This document shows, piece after piece, positions 43,190-52,208 of a DNA stretch of 64,000 nt. Position 1 is the stretch's first letter; each line of letters begins with the position of its first letter. The notes beneath the pieces were generated by a model. That model saw only the letters and a program-made list of their open reading frames with translations. It did no database searches and was not told where the DNA came from. The translations under genes and the position numbers were made by a program. This DNA comes from Macrostomum hystrix (Eukaryota; Platyhelminthes; Macrostomidae), in the NCBI GenBank assembly GCA_950097015.1, contig CATNEN010000024.1, forward strand, positions 1,386,001-1,450,000. Reading direction: 5' to 3'.

Positions 43190-44098
43190 ATGGATCAAGC
43201 TCAAGCACAAGATTTGATGGCTGTACTCGCGGAAGAGCTGAGAAATCGGTTGGAGATTGCTCTAACACGCCATGTGAAGATCCAAAAGTTCACACCTAAT
43301 CAGGATATTCAGGTGTGGCTCACCGCATTTGATCAAAGATGCGAGACAGAAGGAATTGATGTGGACCATCGAAAGCAGGAATTGCTTGCCAACTTGGACT
43401 TGTCCACAGCATTTGCCTCTGTACAGAGAATGAACCTCCCAGAAAACCTTGACTACGAAGAATTCAAGGAGCGGATAGCAGAAAGATTCGGACGAACTGG
43501 AAGCCCAGCAGAATTCAGAGAAGAGTTTCGAGGAAGAATGCAAGGCAAGAATGAATCGGTAGAAGCCTATTCAGATAGTCTGATTGAACTGGCTGCCAGA
43601 GCCTTCCCAAACATGACAATGGAGCAACGAGAAGATGAACTGGTTGAGCAATACATCAAGGGAGCCAAGATATCCGCTAACATGAGGGAGAAACTAATCT
43701 TTGCTCAGCCTGCCAATCTACAGGAACTAAAGAGAATGCTTAGAAGGTTGGAAGCCGCCTGGAGCATGACACACAAAGGTGCCGGAGTAAGGATTACCAG
43801 AAATGGTGAAGAGGAAGAGGAGTCTCTAAGGGCAACAATTGTGAAGCAGAAGGAAGAAATTGAAAGACAGCAGAAACTCTTGCAGGAGCTCACCAGCAAA
43901 ATGGCTGAGAAACAGTACGTACCAAGGAAGCCATATGTACCTAAGTTCCTGCAACAGCAGAATACGCAGTACAATGGGCCGCAATTCTTGAACCAGAACC
44001 GAACCTGCTTCAACTGCGGAAAACTCGGCCATATTGCCAGATTCTGTCCTATGAGGATGGGCAACGGTCAGCAGAACTTCCAGAACCAGGGAAACTAA
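43190..44098 (+). CDS. gag: Retrotransposon Gag polyprotein
   Basis: 302 residues from ATG GAT CAA. The central region (about 30-180) is of the retrotransposon Gag/capsid type (helical, with FDQRCETEGI, FKERIAERFGR and EAYSDSLIELAARAFP). A coiled-coil-like Glu/Gln/Lys stretch follows (about 200-240), and near the end a CCHC zinc knuckle, CFNCGKLGHIARFC (Cys 273, Cys 276, His 281, Cys 286). Gag packages the element RNA into virus-like particles. The last two sense codons and the stop (GGA AAC TAA) lie within a GGGAAAC slippery site that leads into pol. Confidence 0.95.
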   Translation: MDQAQAQDLMAVLAEELRNRLEIALTRHVKIQKFTPNQDIQVWLTAFDQRCETEGIDVDHRKQELLANLDLSTAFASVQRMNLPENLDYEEFKERIAERFGRTGSPAEFREEFRGRMQGKNESVEAYSDSLIELAARAFPNMTMEQREDELVEQYIKGAKISANMREKLIFAQPANLQELKRMLRRLEAAWSMTHKGAGVRITRNGEEEEESLRATIVKQKEEIERQQKLLQELTSKMAEKQYVPRKPYVPKFLQQQNTQYNGPQFLNQNRTCFNCGKLGHIARFCPMRMGNGQQNFQNQGN

Positions 44099-44162
44099 AA
44101 TACGAGGGACGTAAGTCGAGGCCCCGTTCCTCCGGAAAATCCTTTAACAAATTCCAGGCCTC
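44089..44162 (+). promoter_or_regulatory. -1 ribosomal frameshift site: GGGAAAC slippery heptamer plus H-type pseudoknot
   Basis: In the Gag frame the heptamer reads G GGA AAC (44089-44095), a classic X XXY YYZ site, directly before the TAA stop. After an 8-base spacer, GAGGGACG (44104-44111) can pair along all eight bases with CGTTCCTC (44125-44132), counting one G-U pair. The loop word GAGGCC (44118-44123) is fully complementary to GGCCTC (44157-44162), which would close a pseudoknot. The pol frame is the -1 frame and is open across the overlap. Confidence 0.85.
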
Positions 44163-44256
44163 AGAGTTTGTAAATAGTGCGTATAAAATTGATAACCAAC
44201 GTTTTGCTTACAAGAAAAATAATTATTATTTCAACAAGTTTAATCAGCCGCGAGAA

Positions 44257-47200
44257 ATGAGACAGCAACATGCGTATGCACCCAGCACTGCAAAAATGCA
44301 AGCACATGCGAAAGCACCAGTTACACCATGTGAAACAAGTCAGAAAGCCGCTAGCAAAGAAATTAAAAGTGAGTCACCCATTGAGACGATCAGAATCCCA
44401 GAGCCGGTCAAGAAAGGTCAGGAAGCAATTGTGAATGGAAAGATACGAAAGCGAGATATTATGTTTTTGATAGACACAGGAGCCGGAAACAACTTCTTAA
44501 GTAGGAGTTCATGGAAGAGAGTGGTTTGTGACGACGAGATAGAACCATGCAATTTGAGAGTCACCACGTTTGACGGATCAGTTGTGTCACTTAGAGGTGA
44601 AGCAATGCTTAAAGTGAAGTTCGGAGAAATTGAGATTGAGACAAGATTTCTTCTGTGTGACCACGACTGTGACGACATCCTTGGAATGGACTTTCTCAAA
44701 GACTACTGTGATGGTATCAATTTCAGTAAAGGAGTCTTGGTACTGAAAGATGGGATCTGCATCCCAATTCAGTTCACAAGACTACCTGTTCGAATTCGAC
44801 GAGTCTATTGCCAGAATCAGATCACGATACCAGCGAATAGTGCTTTGAAAGTGCCAATCCGATTGGGAGAAAATGCCGAAGCTAATTACGGTACTCCCAT
44901 GGTGATTGAGACTAATGACGGCTATATTGCAGCCAAAGGTTATGATCTGGAGCTAGTACCAGCATTAGTAACCTTGAACGAAGGAGTTGGAGTCATAGAA
45001 CTAGTCAATAAACAGAACAGAGAAGTCAAAGTGAAAGGAGCAGCTCTTATTGGCTATGCCAAGCCATTAACAGCGAAGAACTTGAATTATTTTGTTAATT
45101 CAATCAATTCGAGTCAAAATACCGGACAAGTCAATGCTGTAAAGAGAGAGGAAGCCTCAAAGGACATTGATGAATGGATCAAGGAGGTTAACATCGGAGA
45201 GATGAATTCGGAACAAAAGGAACAAGTTATACAATTGCTGAAAGAGAACAGAGCAGCGTTCTCTCAGACCGAGCAAGATATGGGTCTGACACATTTGGTG
45301 ACGCATGAAATTGCTCTTAAAGATACTACGCCAGTCAGAATACCGACTCGCAGAATTCCGCCTCATTTGCAAAAACAGGTGGATGATTTGCTTGATGACA
45401 TGCTGGCCAAAAACCTGATTAGGCCATGTTATAGCACCTATTCGACACCCTTGGTCATAGTACCAAAGAAGGATGGTACAATAAGGATCGTGAGTGACTT
45501 TCGAGTACTGAATTCTCGTGTGGAGTACTATCCGTATCCGTTACCTAATATTCAGGAGACATTCTCTCACCTTACTGGAAGTCAGTATTTCAGCAGTTTA
45601 GACCTTAACTCTGGATACTGGCAAGTCCCAATTAAAGAAGAGCACAAACATATGACGGCATTCTCGACATTAACTAGGGGCCAGTTTGAGTACCAAGTAA
45701 TGGCTCAAGGCTTGTCAAATGCACCTGGAACCTTCCAGAGGTTGATGAACCTTGTGTTGATCGGCATTCAACACAAGTTCGCGATGTCGTACATCGACGA
45801 TATCGTTACTTACTCGAAGGAATTCGATGAACATCTGTGTCACCTACGAGAAGTGTTCCGGAGATTATCCGAAGCTGGACTGAAATTGAGACCAAGAAAA
45901 TGTAATCTGTTTCAAGAAGAACTGAAATATCTAGGCCACATAGTAGGCCGAAATGGAATTCGAACAGATCCGGCCAAAATCGAAGCCATCCGATCATGGC
46001 CTACTCCGCAAGACGTCAAGGAATTAAGAAGTTTCTTGGGCCTATGCAACTACTATTGTAGATTCGTTAAGGACTATGCCGAAGCAGCGCATCCGCTGTT
46101 TCAGTTAACCAAAAAGGGTATAACGAACTTTAAGGAGAAATGGAACTCGAAACATGACGAGGCGTTTGCACTTCTAAAACAGAAAATGATGTCCACCGAT
46201 GTGTTGGCTTATCCCGAATTCTCAGAATATGAAAATGTCAAAATGGTGTTAGACACTGATGCATCCGAAGGAAGGATAGGAGCCTGTCTTGGACAAATCC
46301 AGGCAGATGGAGTAGAAAGACCAATCGCCTATTTCAGCAGGGCAATGACGGAATCTGAAAAACGATATCCGATAACACGAAAGGAATTGCTCGCCTTGGT
46401 GGATGGTATGAAACACTTCCGATTCTATTTGATCGGGAAGAAGTTCTTGGCACGTACCGACCACAAAGCGATCCTGTGGCTACTACGTCAAACAGAAGCC
46501 CAGGGTATTTTAGGAAGGTGGATCGAACGGTTGAGTGAGTTTCAGTATGAGATCCAGCATAGAAGCGGAGCTAAGCATAGCAATGCAGACAGCTTGTCTA
46601 GAAGACCATCGGAAATTAAAGAGGCTTCTGAAGCAAAGATTAACCAAAGTCAAATCACTGGACGAGCCATGATGAGTCAGAGCTGTCAGACAGACAGTGG
46701 CATCGATACAGATGATGATGATGCGAATGAAATTTTCGTGGACGCAAGAGACTATTTCGAAGATGAGGAATTGGAAGAGACAACGGCATGCCGAAAATTA
46801 TTAACAGATTTCCTGTCAGTACCACTGACGAAGGAACAGCTGGTTATTGCACAGAGAGAGGATCAGGACGTTAAAATCCTGATTGAGTGGAAGGAACAAG
46901 GAATACTGAGGCCAGAATTACCCACAGGGGCTAGTCACGAGCTGAAAAAGATGATCAAATCATACGAGCAGATGAAGATTGAGGATGGAATGTTAACCAT
47001 CGTGACTGACGGTACCCGGAAAGTAGTACTTCCGAGTGGAATAGAAAAAGAGGTCCTCCGAGAATTGCATGACAGTCCTTTAGCAGGACATCTTGGACGA
47101 GATAAAACCGTACAAAAGGTACGAGAGCGATTCTGGAAACCTGGCCTAGTTACTACTGTAGAGAATTATGTGGCCGAGTGCATCCCATGCCTCGAGAGTA

Positions 47201-48324
47201 AAGCAGGTAATAAGGTGAAGGCACCGGTGCAAACATTTCCTGTGTGCGAGGCATTCCATCGCCTACACATTGATCTGATTGGGCCGATTTCTAAAGAAAG
47301 CCGACGAGGACACAAGTACGTGCTAACAGTCATCGACAGCACTACTAAGTTCCCGTTTGCATTTCCAATCAGGAATCAAAAGTCGGACACAGTTATTAAA
47401 CTCCTACAAGAAAGAATTTTTAGTGAGTATGGTCAGTGTCGTTGGATCCACACTGACAACGGGAAAACTTTTGTGAGCCGTCAGTTCCAGGCGTTTTGTA
47501 CATTGTATGGTATCAAGCATACCTGCACGACGCCATATCATGCGCAAAGCAACGGCCTTGTAGAAAGATTTAACCGTCAGATAAAGTCCATCATCACCTG
47601 TCTAGTTGAGAAAGACCACTCCGACTGGGACCTGTTGATTCCAGCAGCTTTAGTGGCTGTTCGAACGAGTGTAAATCAGACAACAGGATTCACTCCACAT
47701 TATCTATTGTTCGGACGTGAGGCGGAGTTGCCAATAGACAGTGTTGTCAAAAGGCCCAGATTGTACTACGACTATCCTAGCTATGTAGCTGATCATGCTA
47801 AAAGAATTGAGGAGATGCAGAAGGTGGTTCAGAAGAAATTAGAAAAGGTGCGAGACCGTCGGGAGCAGGCTGCTGAGACAGTGATCACCAAGGCCGTGCC
47901 AATCGGCGGTCTCGTATTGATAAACAATCCACAGTTGCATGGTGACGAGAGCAATAAATTTCACCGAAGGAAGAGAGCCTCTTACAGAGTGTTGGCTAAG
48001 CTTTCGGACACAGTTTTCAGAGTCCAGAAAGAGGAGAATGGAAAACTAATCGGTGCCATGATGCTGGTACACCGGAATAATCTGACTCCTGTACCGAACT
48101 CGGTCAAAGCCACGGGCATGCCCGAAAGTTCTGACATGGAGAAGAGAGAACCAACAGATAAGGGAAGGCAGGAGACTGCCCAGAAGATCCAGAAAAGAAA
48201 GGAAGTGCAACCTAAGATTGTGAAAAAGGCAGTTCAAGAAATCGAGCAAGAAGAAAGCTCTGACTCAGAAGAGGAAAGAATTCAATGGAGAGCTTGCAAA
48301 GAGACCAGACATAAGTGGAAGTGA
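44257..48324 (+). CDS. pol: Retrotransposon Pol polyprotein (protease, RT, RNase H, integrase)
   Basis: 1,355 residues from the first ATG in the frame. The frame is open upstream across the end of gag, so the real product is likely a Gag-Pol fusion made by -1 frameshifting, not initiation at this ATG. Aspartic protease: LIDTGAG (Asp 73). Reverse transcriptase: PKKDGTIRIVSDFRVLN, SSLDLNSGYWQ (Asp 449), YIDD (512-515). RNase H: VLDTDAS (about 665) and RTDHKAI. Integrase: zinc-binding HHCC (His 938, Cys 975, Cys 978), core Asp 1006, Asp 1067, Glu 1103, with the standard 35-residue spacing before Glu. All catalytic residues are present. The frame ends at 48324 within an acidic tail that continues in the +1 frame (next entry). 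RT copies the RNA into DNA inside particles; integrase inserts it. Confidence 0.96.
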   Translation: MRQQHAYAPSTAKMQAHAKAPVTPCETSQKAASKEIKSESPIETIRIPEPVKKGQEAIVNGKIRKRDIMFLIDTGAGNNFLSRSSWKRVVCDDEIEPCNLRVTTFDGSVVSLRGEAMLKVKFGEIEIETRFLLCDHDCDDILGMDFLKDYCDGINFSKGVLVLKDGICIPIQFTRLPVRIRRVYCQNQITIPANSALKVPIRLGENAEANYGTPMVIETNDGYIAAKGYDLELVPALVTLNEGVGVIELVNKQNREVKVKGAALIGYAKPLTAKNLNYFVNSINSSQNTGQVNAVKREEASKDIDEWIKEVNIGEMNSEQKEQVIQLLKENRAAFSQTEQDMGLTHLVTHEIALKDTTPVRIPTRRIPPHLQKQVDDLLDDMLAKNLIRPCYSTYSTPLVIVPKKDGTIRIVSDFRVLNSRVEYYPYPLPNIQETFSHLTGSQYFSSLDLNSGYWQVPIKEEHKHMTAFSTLTRGQFEYQVMAQGLSNAPGTFQRLMNLVLIGIQHKFAMSYIDDIVTYSKEFDEHLCHLREVFRRLSEAGLKLRPRKCNLFQEELKYLGHIVGRNGIRTDPAKIEAIRSWPTPQDVKELRSFLGLCNYYCRFVKDYAEAAHPLFQLTKKGITNFKEKWNSKHDEAFALLKQKMMSTDVLAYPEFSEYENVKMVLDTDASEGRIGACLGQIQADGVERPIAYFSRAMTESEKRYPITRKELLALVDGMKHFRFYLIGKKFLARTDHKAILWLLRQTEAQGILGRWIERLSEFQYEIQHRSGAKHSNADSLSRRPSEIKEASEAKINQSQITGRAMMSQSCQTDSGIDTDDDDANEIFVDARDYFEDEELEETTACRKLLTDFLSVPLTKEQLVIAQREDQDVKILIEWKEQGILRPELPTGASHELKKMIKSYEQMKIEDGMLTIVTDGTRKVVLPSGIEKEVLRELHDSPLAGHLGRDKTVQKVRERFWKPGLVTTVENYVAECIPCLESKAGNKVKAPVQTFPVCEAFHRLHIDLIGPISKESRRGHKYVLTVIDSTTKFPFAFPIRNQKSDTVIKLLQERIFSEYGQCRWIHTDNGKTFVSRQFQAFCTLYGIKHTCTTPYHAQSNGLVERFNRQIKSIITCLVEKDHSDWDLLIPAALVAVRTSVNQTTGFTPHYLLFGREAELPIDSVVKRPRLYYDYPSYVADHAKRIEEMQKVVQKKLEKVRDRREQAAETVITKAVPIGGLVLINNPQLHGDESNKFHRRKRASYRVLAKLSDTVFRVQKEENGKLIGAMMLVHRNNLTPVPNSVKATGMPESSDMEKREPTDKGRQETAQKIQKRKEVQPKIVKKAVQEIEQEESSDSEEERIQWRACKETRHKWK

Positions 48325-48706
48325 GATTGAAGAAACTGATGAAGACTCTGACACAGATTCCGGAAGTTCGGCAGAAGAACTTATCGAAGATTCTGAAACG
48401 GAAACGGAGGAAGAGTTTGAAGAGTCGGAAGAAGATAACGAAGAAGAACCTGAAGCTGAACCACCAGACCATGATGTTGTGGAGGCACCAGCCTGTGAGG
48501 AGGAGGCTGAGGACCGAGCAGATGCAGCCAGTGGAACGGCAGCACCACTTCAGTGGCGAGAGGTGCGGTACAACCTGCGGCCAAGAAAGCCTACAGTCAT
48601 CAATGAGCCAGCAGGTCCGACACCTGTCGCGAATCGCAGGGAGGCACCGCATAAGCCTAACAAGTATGGCTTTGTGCCAAGGAAGCGGTACTCCCACTAC
48701 CAGTGA
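48325..48706 (+). pseudogene. Out-of-frame C-terminal extension of Pol
   Basis: In the +1 frame relative to pol, the sequence is open from about 48222 to a TGA at 48704-48706. It encodes a strongly acidic stretch (many Glu/Asp/Ser) followed by a basic tail with VRYNLRPRKPT and a Tyr-rich end. The acidic bias begins in the pol frame just before its stop (QEESSDSEEE), so this looks like the true end of Pol, cut off by a one-base indel or reached by an unrecognised frameshift between about 48222 and 48324. The strand is the same as pol. A CAG/CGG-rich repeat follows (48707-48770). Confidence 0.6.
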
Positions 48707-48895
48707 CGGCAGCAGCAGCAGCGGCGGCAGTGACAGCGGCGGCAGCAGCAGCGGCGGCAGCAGCATCGGCGAAGAAGCAGAGGCGACGGGACTGAGGACG
48801 GTGACCTGATGCTACATAAAGTAAAATTTACTCATGCGGCTTAAATAACATTATTACTAAAAAATATCACTCATGCTTTATTCAATTTTTATTTT

Positions 48896-48908
48896 AGGGA
48901 AGGCAAGT
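48896..48908 (+). promoter_or_regulatory. Polypurine tract
   Basis: AGGGAAGGCAAG(T) lies directly before the 3' LTR, the position where plus-strand DNA synthesis is primed. The tract is short and interrupted by one C. Confidence 0.55.
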
Positions 48909-49292
48909 TGTAGTAGGGATGCTTTTATTATTTCTTTAAAGTCAAATTCGTGCCTATGCTTTTTGTTTGAATGCGCTAAATATTTTTTATATGTAAAATA
49001 TTTTAAATATTTTGTCAAATTCGTTTACTTTAACAAACATTTTCTTATGTGTATATAAACGAGTGTAATTCAGTTGAGACAAATCAACGTGCCAGTGTGG
49101 CGAAAAGCAAATAAGCTATTACTGAAGAAGAAAAGTGTTGAGTTGGTTATTTGAGGCTGTGACCCTCTGATCCACAGAAAACGCCCAGCAAAGACTGGAG
49201 AATAGTAAGCCAGTGCCTTAGAAGGTTAAACCGCTCGTGCCGAGTGATACGCTACCATTAGAGAGAAAAGTAGAGAGACAAGCCCTGTTACA
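48909..49292 (+). repeat. 3' long terminal repeat
   Basis: 384 bases, TGTAG...TTACA, followed by the TAAC target duplication. Confidence 0.96.
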
Positions 49293-49300
49293 TAACTTTA

Positions 49301-49614
49301 GATCTATCCCATAGTCAGGAAGGTGGCCTCTGAGGGGGAAATTCCCATGCACACAAAGGGTCTTGGCACACATTGGCGCACACAAAGGGTCTTGGAGCAT
49401 ATTGCTGCACAAGCGTGGCACACAGAAAGGGTCTCGGGTAAACATAGGGTGCTTTTCTGTGTAGAGTCAGGGTTAGGGGACAGAAACATTGCATAGATGG
49501 CGCACAGATGGCACATAGACGGTGCACAGACAGTGCACAGACGGCGCACAGATTGTCCCTCTAAAATTTATTTTGGTGCATGCTGTGCCATCTTCCTGAC
49601 TATGGGATCTATCC
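49301..49614. mobile_element. MITE-like element with terminal inverted repeats and 8-9 bp target duplication
   Basis: The ends are CCATAGTCAGGAAGGTGGC on the left and GCCATCTTCCTGACTATGG on the right, inverted copies with one mismatch. They are flanked by the direct repeat GATCTATCC (49301-49309 and 49606-49614; eight or nine bases depending on where the inverted repeat starts). About 300 bases long, no transposase. The interior has ACACAAAGGGTCTTGG repeats and GCACAGA repeats. An 8-base duplication would suit hAT transposition, but the terminal bases are not diagnostic. Confidence 0.8.
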
Positions 49615-51290
49615 AGATTTGGATTTCAGCTATTAACTCATAGTTAATGCCGATAGCATTATTAAGGATAAAAAAATGGATGACACACTGGTTGTGGTAA
49701 GATTACTACATGTCTGGGAACCTTTCAGGTTGCAGCTCATGCATGCAAGAATGCATCACTCCAGGTACTAAATAAAATAAAACCCAAAATCTACAAAATT
49801 ATGAGTAAGAGTGTCAGCTTAGTCTAGGCCTACCAAAAGCTTTTTGACCTGAAATCAAAACTAGAAAGAAATTTCAAAAAAACCACAGAAATCTGGGTAC
49901 TTGGAATGACATAAATATCTTATACCTTTAACAGTTAAATTTTTTAAGTCAAACAGAAAGGACAATTTACTAATGAATTTGCTTCAATAATATTTTGCTT
50001 AAAAAGTTCATAACTGATTACACAACTCCATTCTCAATAGGCAGCAAAGAGCTATTGTAATGTATTTTTTATGTTTTCATTAATATAGTTGCATTATCTA
50101 TCAAATGTATTTACAGACCCAAATTCAATGAATTCAACGACCGTGGTACATGACACATAACACGTGTGAAAATTCCTAGAATGACAGGCTCATACTGTAG
50201 ACAGATAATTTAATTTTAGGTAATTGGCTTTAGTGTTGTTTAAAACAAAATATTTATTTAATAAAATATCAAGCGCAAAAACATTGGGCAACTTAAATTA
50301 TTATTATAAAAATTTATACATATATCATTTTCTATGTTTTCAAATACTTTTCACAATATCTTAAAATTTGTTTGTGATTACTTTTAATGAGGAAGTGGCT
50401 CTTCCTTAAAAAAAATTTGGCCTCATTTTCTAATTTAATTGCGATTTTTTTCTAGTGCTAGTATAGCTCTCACTTGCTTTTAGTTGGCCGCGTTTTCTAA
50501 AAGCAGAAATTAGTCATTTCTTTTCCTTCCATTCTTGTTTACGAAACGAACTTCAGAGCTGCTCTAGTGAGGCGTGAGCGAACGTGCTATTAATATTAAG
50601 ATTCGTTCACACTGCTTTTAAATAAGTAGTTATTCTTGTGAACTTCTTTTATTTTAATCGAATTTACATTTAAATAAATATGCCTTGTAGCTTATTCCAG
50701 CTTTGTTTGGTGGCTAAATAAAAACTTTATGTAGACATATCTCGAGTATATGGATTTAGAGATCCAAAATAGTATATAAAGCAATATCTAATCTCCTACT
50801 CTCTACTCTCTATGCAATAATTTTATCTCGAGAAAGCCATTATAAAGCATTTTAGCTAAAGATTCATTTATTGTTTATTCATATGTATGTACGTTCAACT
50901 TTTATGTCCTTATTTTAATATTAAGAACAAAGCATGTTAAGATTTATGCCTATCATTTGTTTTCATCAGAAGTAGCTATATTACAAGCAATTACAATGTA
51001 CTTTTTCCTTTTTTTATCCTAAATATTTCATGATCCATCTTCATTTTCATATTTTTTATGTGTTGATAGTACTGTGTACAATATTACACAAGCAAAAATT
51101 TTTTTAATTATGCAAGCAGAACCTCATGCTGAGTAAAGTGCCCCAATCTACCTACCTATCGAATTTGCTGCATAAGGAGTTACAATAACAATAACTGCTT
51201 ATTATAATTAGGAGTTACAATAATAATAATTGCTAATTATAATTAGGAGTTACAATAACTCAAATAATGCAATTTAAACTTAATTGCAGC
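49615..51290. other. AT-rich stretch upstream of the claudin-like gene
   Basis: No coding feature. Near 51170-51255 a unit of about 35 bases, AGGAGTTACAATAA..., is repeated three times, just before the splice acceptor TTAATTGCAG at 51287. The stretch may contain the upstream intron of the claudin-like gene. Confidence 0.45.
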
Positions 51291-51312
51291 CCAGACCTGC
51301 TTGACTGGTCAG

Positions 51313-52119
51313 ATGCAGGGCTACCAAGGTTATGAACAGCAGCCAGTCCAATATGGCTATCTGCCCCGCGACCTGCCATTTAGGTGCAGCCTACTATGCT
51401 CAGTGGTTGGCTCACTGCTCTACCTGATTGCATTTGTCACACCCAACTGGATCGAGTCTGACCCGGCTATGCACAGCACATTCACCAGGCTAGGCCTGTG
51501 GGTCTCCTGCTTCAATGGCTACATCCATCCTGAGGACTATGTGTCCAAAGCCTACTACGGCTGCTGGTATGTGTACTATCCCGAGTACTATTATATTCGG
51601 GCCTGGCTGAACCCGCCATGGTTCTACGCCATGCAGATGCTGGGCATTGTGGCCCTAATTTGCATGCTGCTGGCCACTATCATCATTAGCCGCCTGGCCT
51701 GCCGTCGCTTCATTGACAAGGAAGCTCTGCGCGAGCAGGCCGACTGGAAAATGTTGCGCATCTGCGCCATCTGCCAATCATTGGCCACTATCTGCGTCCT
51801 GCTGCAGCTGATCTTCATTGGCGTTGAAAGCCTGGACCGCAAGTGGATGCCCAAACCCGATCACAACCGCTTGGGCTATTCCTACGGCTTGGCCTGCGTG
51901 GCCGACTTTGCCAGCCTGTTCTGCGCCGCCTTCATTGTCATCCGCTACCTGGACAGGGACGAGTTGGACTACACCCTGGCCGATCAGGATGACAGCGGCC
52001 TGCCCGGCCCATCAACTGTGGCCAAGGGTCCGGGCAGTTACTTCGATCCGATAGTTGGCGGCGACATCAAAGCCAGTATGGCCCGCTCCGGCGGACCGTT
52101 TGGTGATTCCACAGTTTGA
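51313..52119 (+). CDS. Claudin/PMP22-like four-pass membrane protein
   Basis: 268 residues from the first ATG (MQGYQGYEQQPVQ) to TGA. A splice acceptor, ATTGCAG, ends 22 bases upstream of this ATG, so a 5' UTR exon or trans-spliced leader probably joins here; the frame stays open up to that acceptor, so a few more N-terminal residues are possible. Four membrane segments: about 24-44, 107-128, 148-170 and 190-210. The first extracellular loop carries W46, GLWVSC (61-66) and a second Cys in YYGCW (about 84), matching the claudin signature W...GLW...C...C. Claudin relatives form cell junction barriers or act as channel accessory subunits; which applies here is unknown. The C-terminus, DSTV, fits a class I PDZ-binding motif, as in many claudins. 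Confidence 0.88.
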   Translation: MQGYQGYEQQPVQYGYLPRDLPFRCSLLCSVVGSLLYLIAFVTPNWIESDPAMHSTFTRLGLWVSCFNGYIHPEDYVSKAYYGCWYVYYPEYYYIRAWLNPPWFYAMQMLGIVALICMLLATIIISRLACRRFIDKEALREQADWKMLRICAICQSLATICVLLQLIFIGVESLDRKWMPKPDHNRLGYSYGLACVADFASLFCAAFIVIRYLDRDELDYTLADQDDSGLPGPSTVAKGPGSYFDPIVGGDIKASMARSGGPFGDSTV

Positions 52120-52202
52120 AGACTTGCTAGTAATTTGAACTGGCGCAATCATTTGACACGTGCAACTACACACAAAAGACAAAATTATTTATCAAACAAT
52201 TC

Positions 52203-52208
52203 AATAAA
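52203..52208 (+). terminator. Poly(A) signal of the claudin-like gene
   Basis: AATAAA, 84 bases past the stop codon. A second AATAAA lies near 52347. Confidence 0.65.

Larger units (their letters stand above)
42746..49292 (+). mobile_element. Ty3/gypsy LTR retrotransposon, nearly intact
   Basis: 6,547 bases, bounded by two 384-base LTRs beginning TGTAGTAGGG and ending CCCTGTTACA. The host sequence TAAC sits directly outside both ends, giving a 4-base target-site duplication. Order: 5' LTR, primer-binding site, gag, -1 frameshift site, pol (protease, reverse transcriptase, RNase H, integrase), purine-rich tract, 3' LTR. Integrase after RNase H places it in Ty3/gypsy (Metaviridae). No envelope-like gene is seen. 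The LTRs look identical by eye, so insertion was probably recent. The one visible defect is a possible frameshift near the 3' end of pol. Confidence 0.96.

Noticed and set aside
48315-48809. A third retrotransposon gene (envelope-like) after pol
   Set aside because: The frame has no signal peptide or membrane segment. The meaningful frame here is the +1 acidic tail of Pol.
49450-49480. Telomere-like repeat (GGGTTAGGG)
   Set aside because: A single TTAGGG inside the MITE, with no array.
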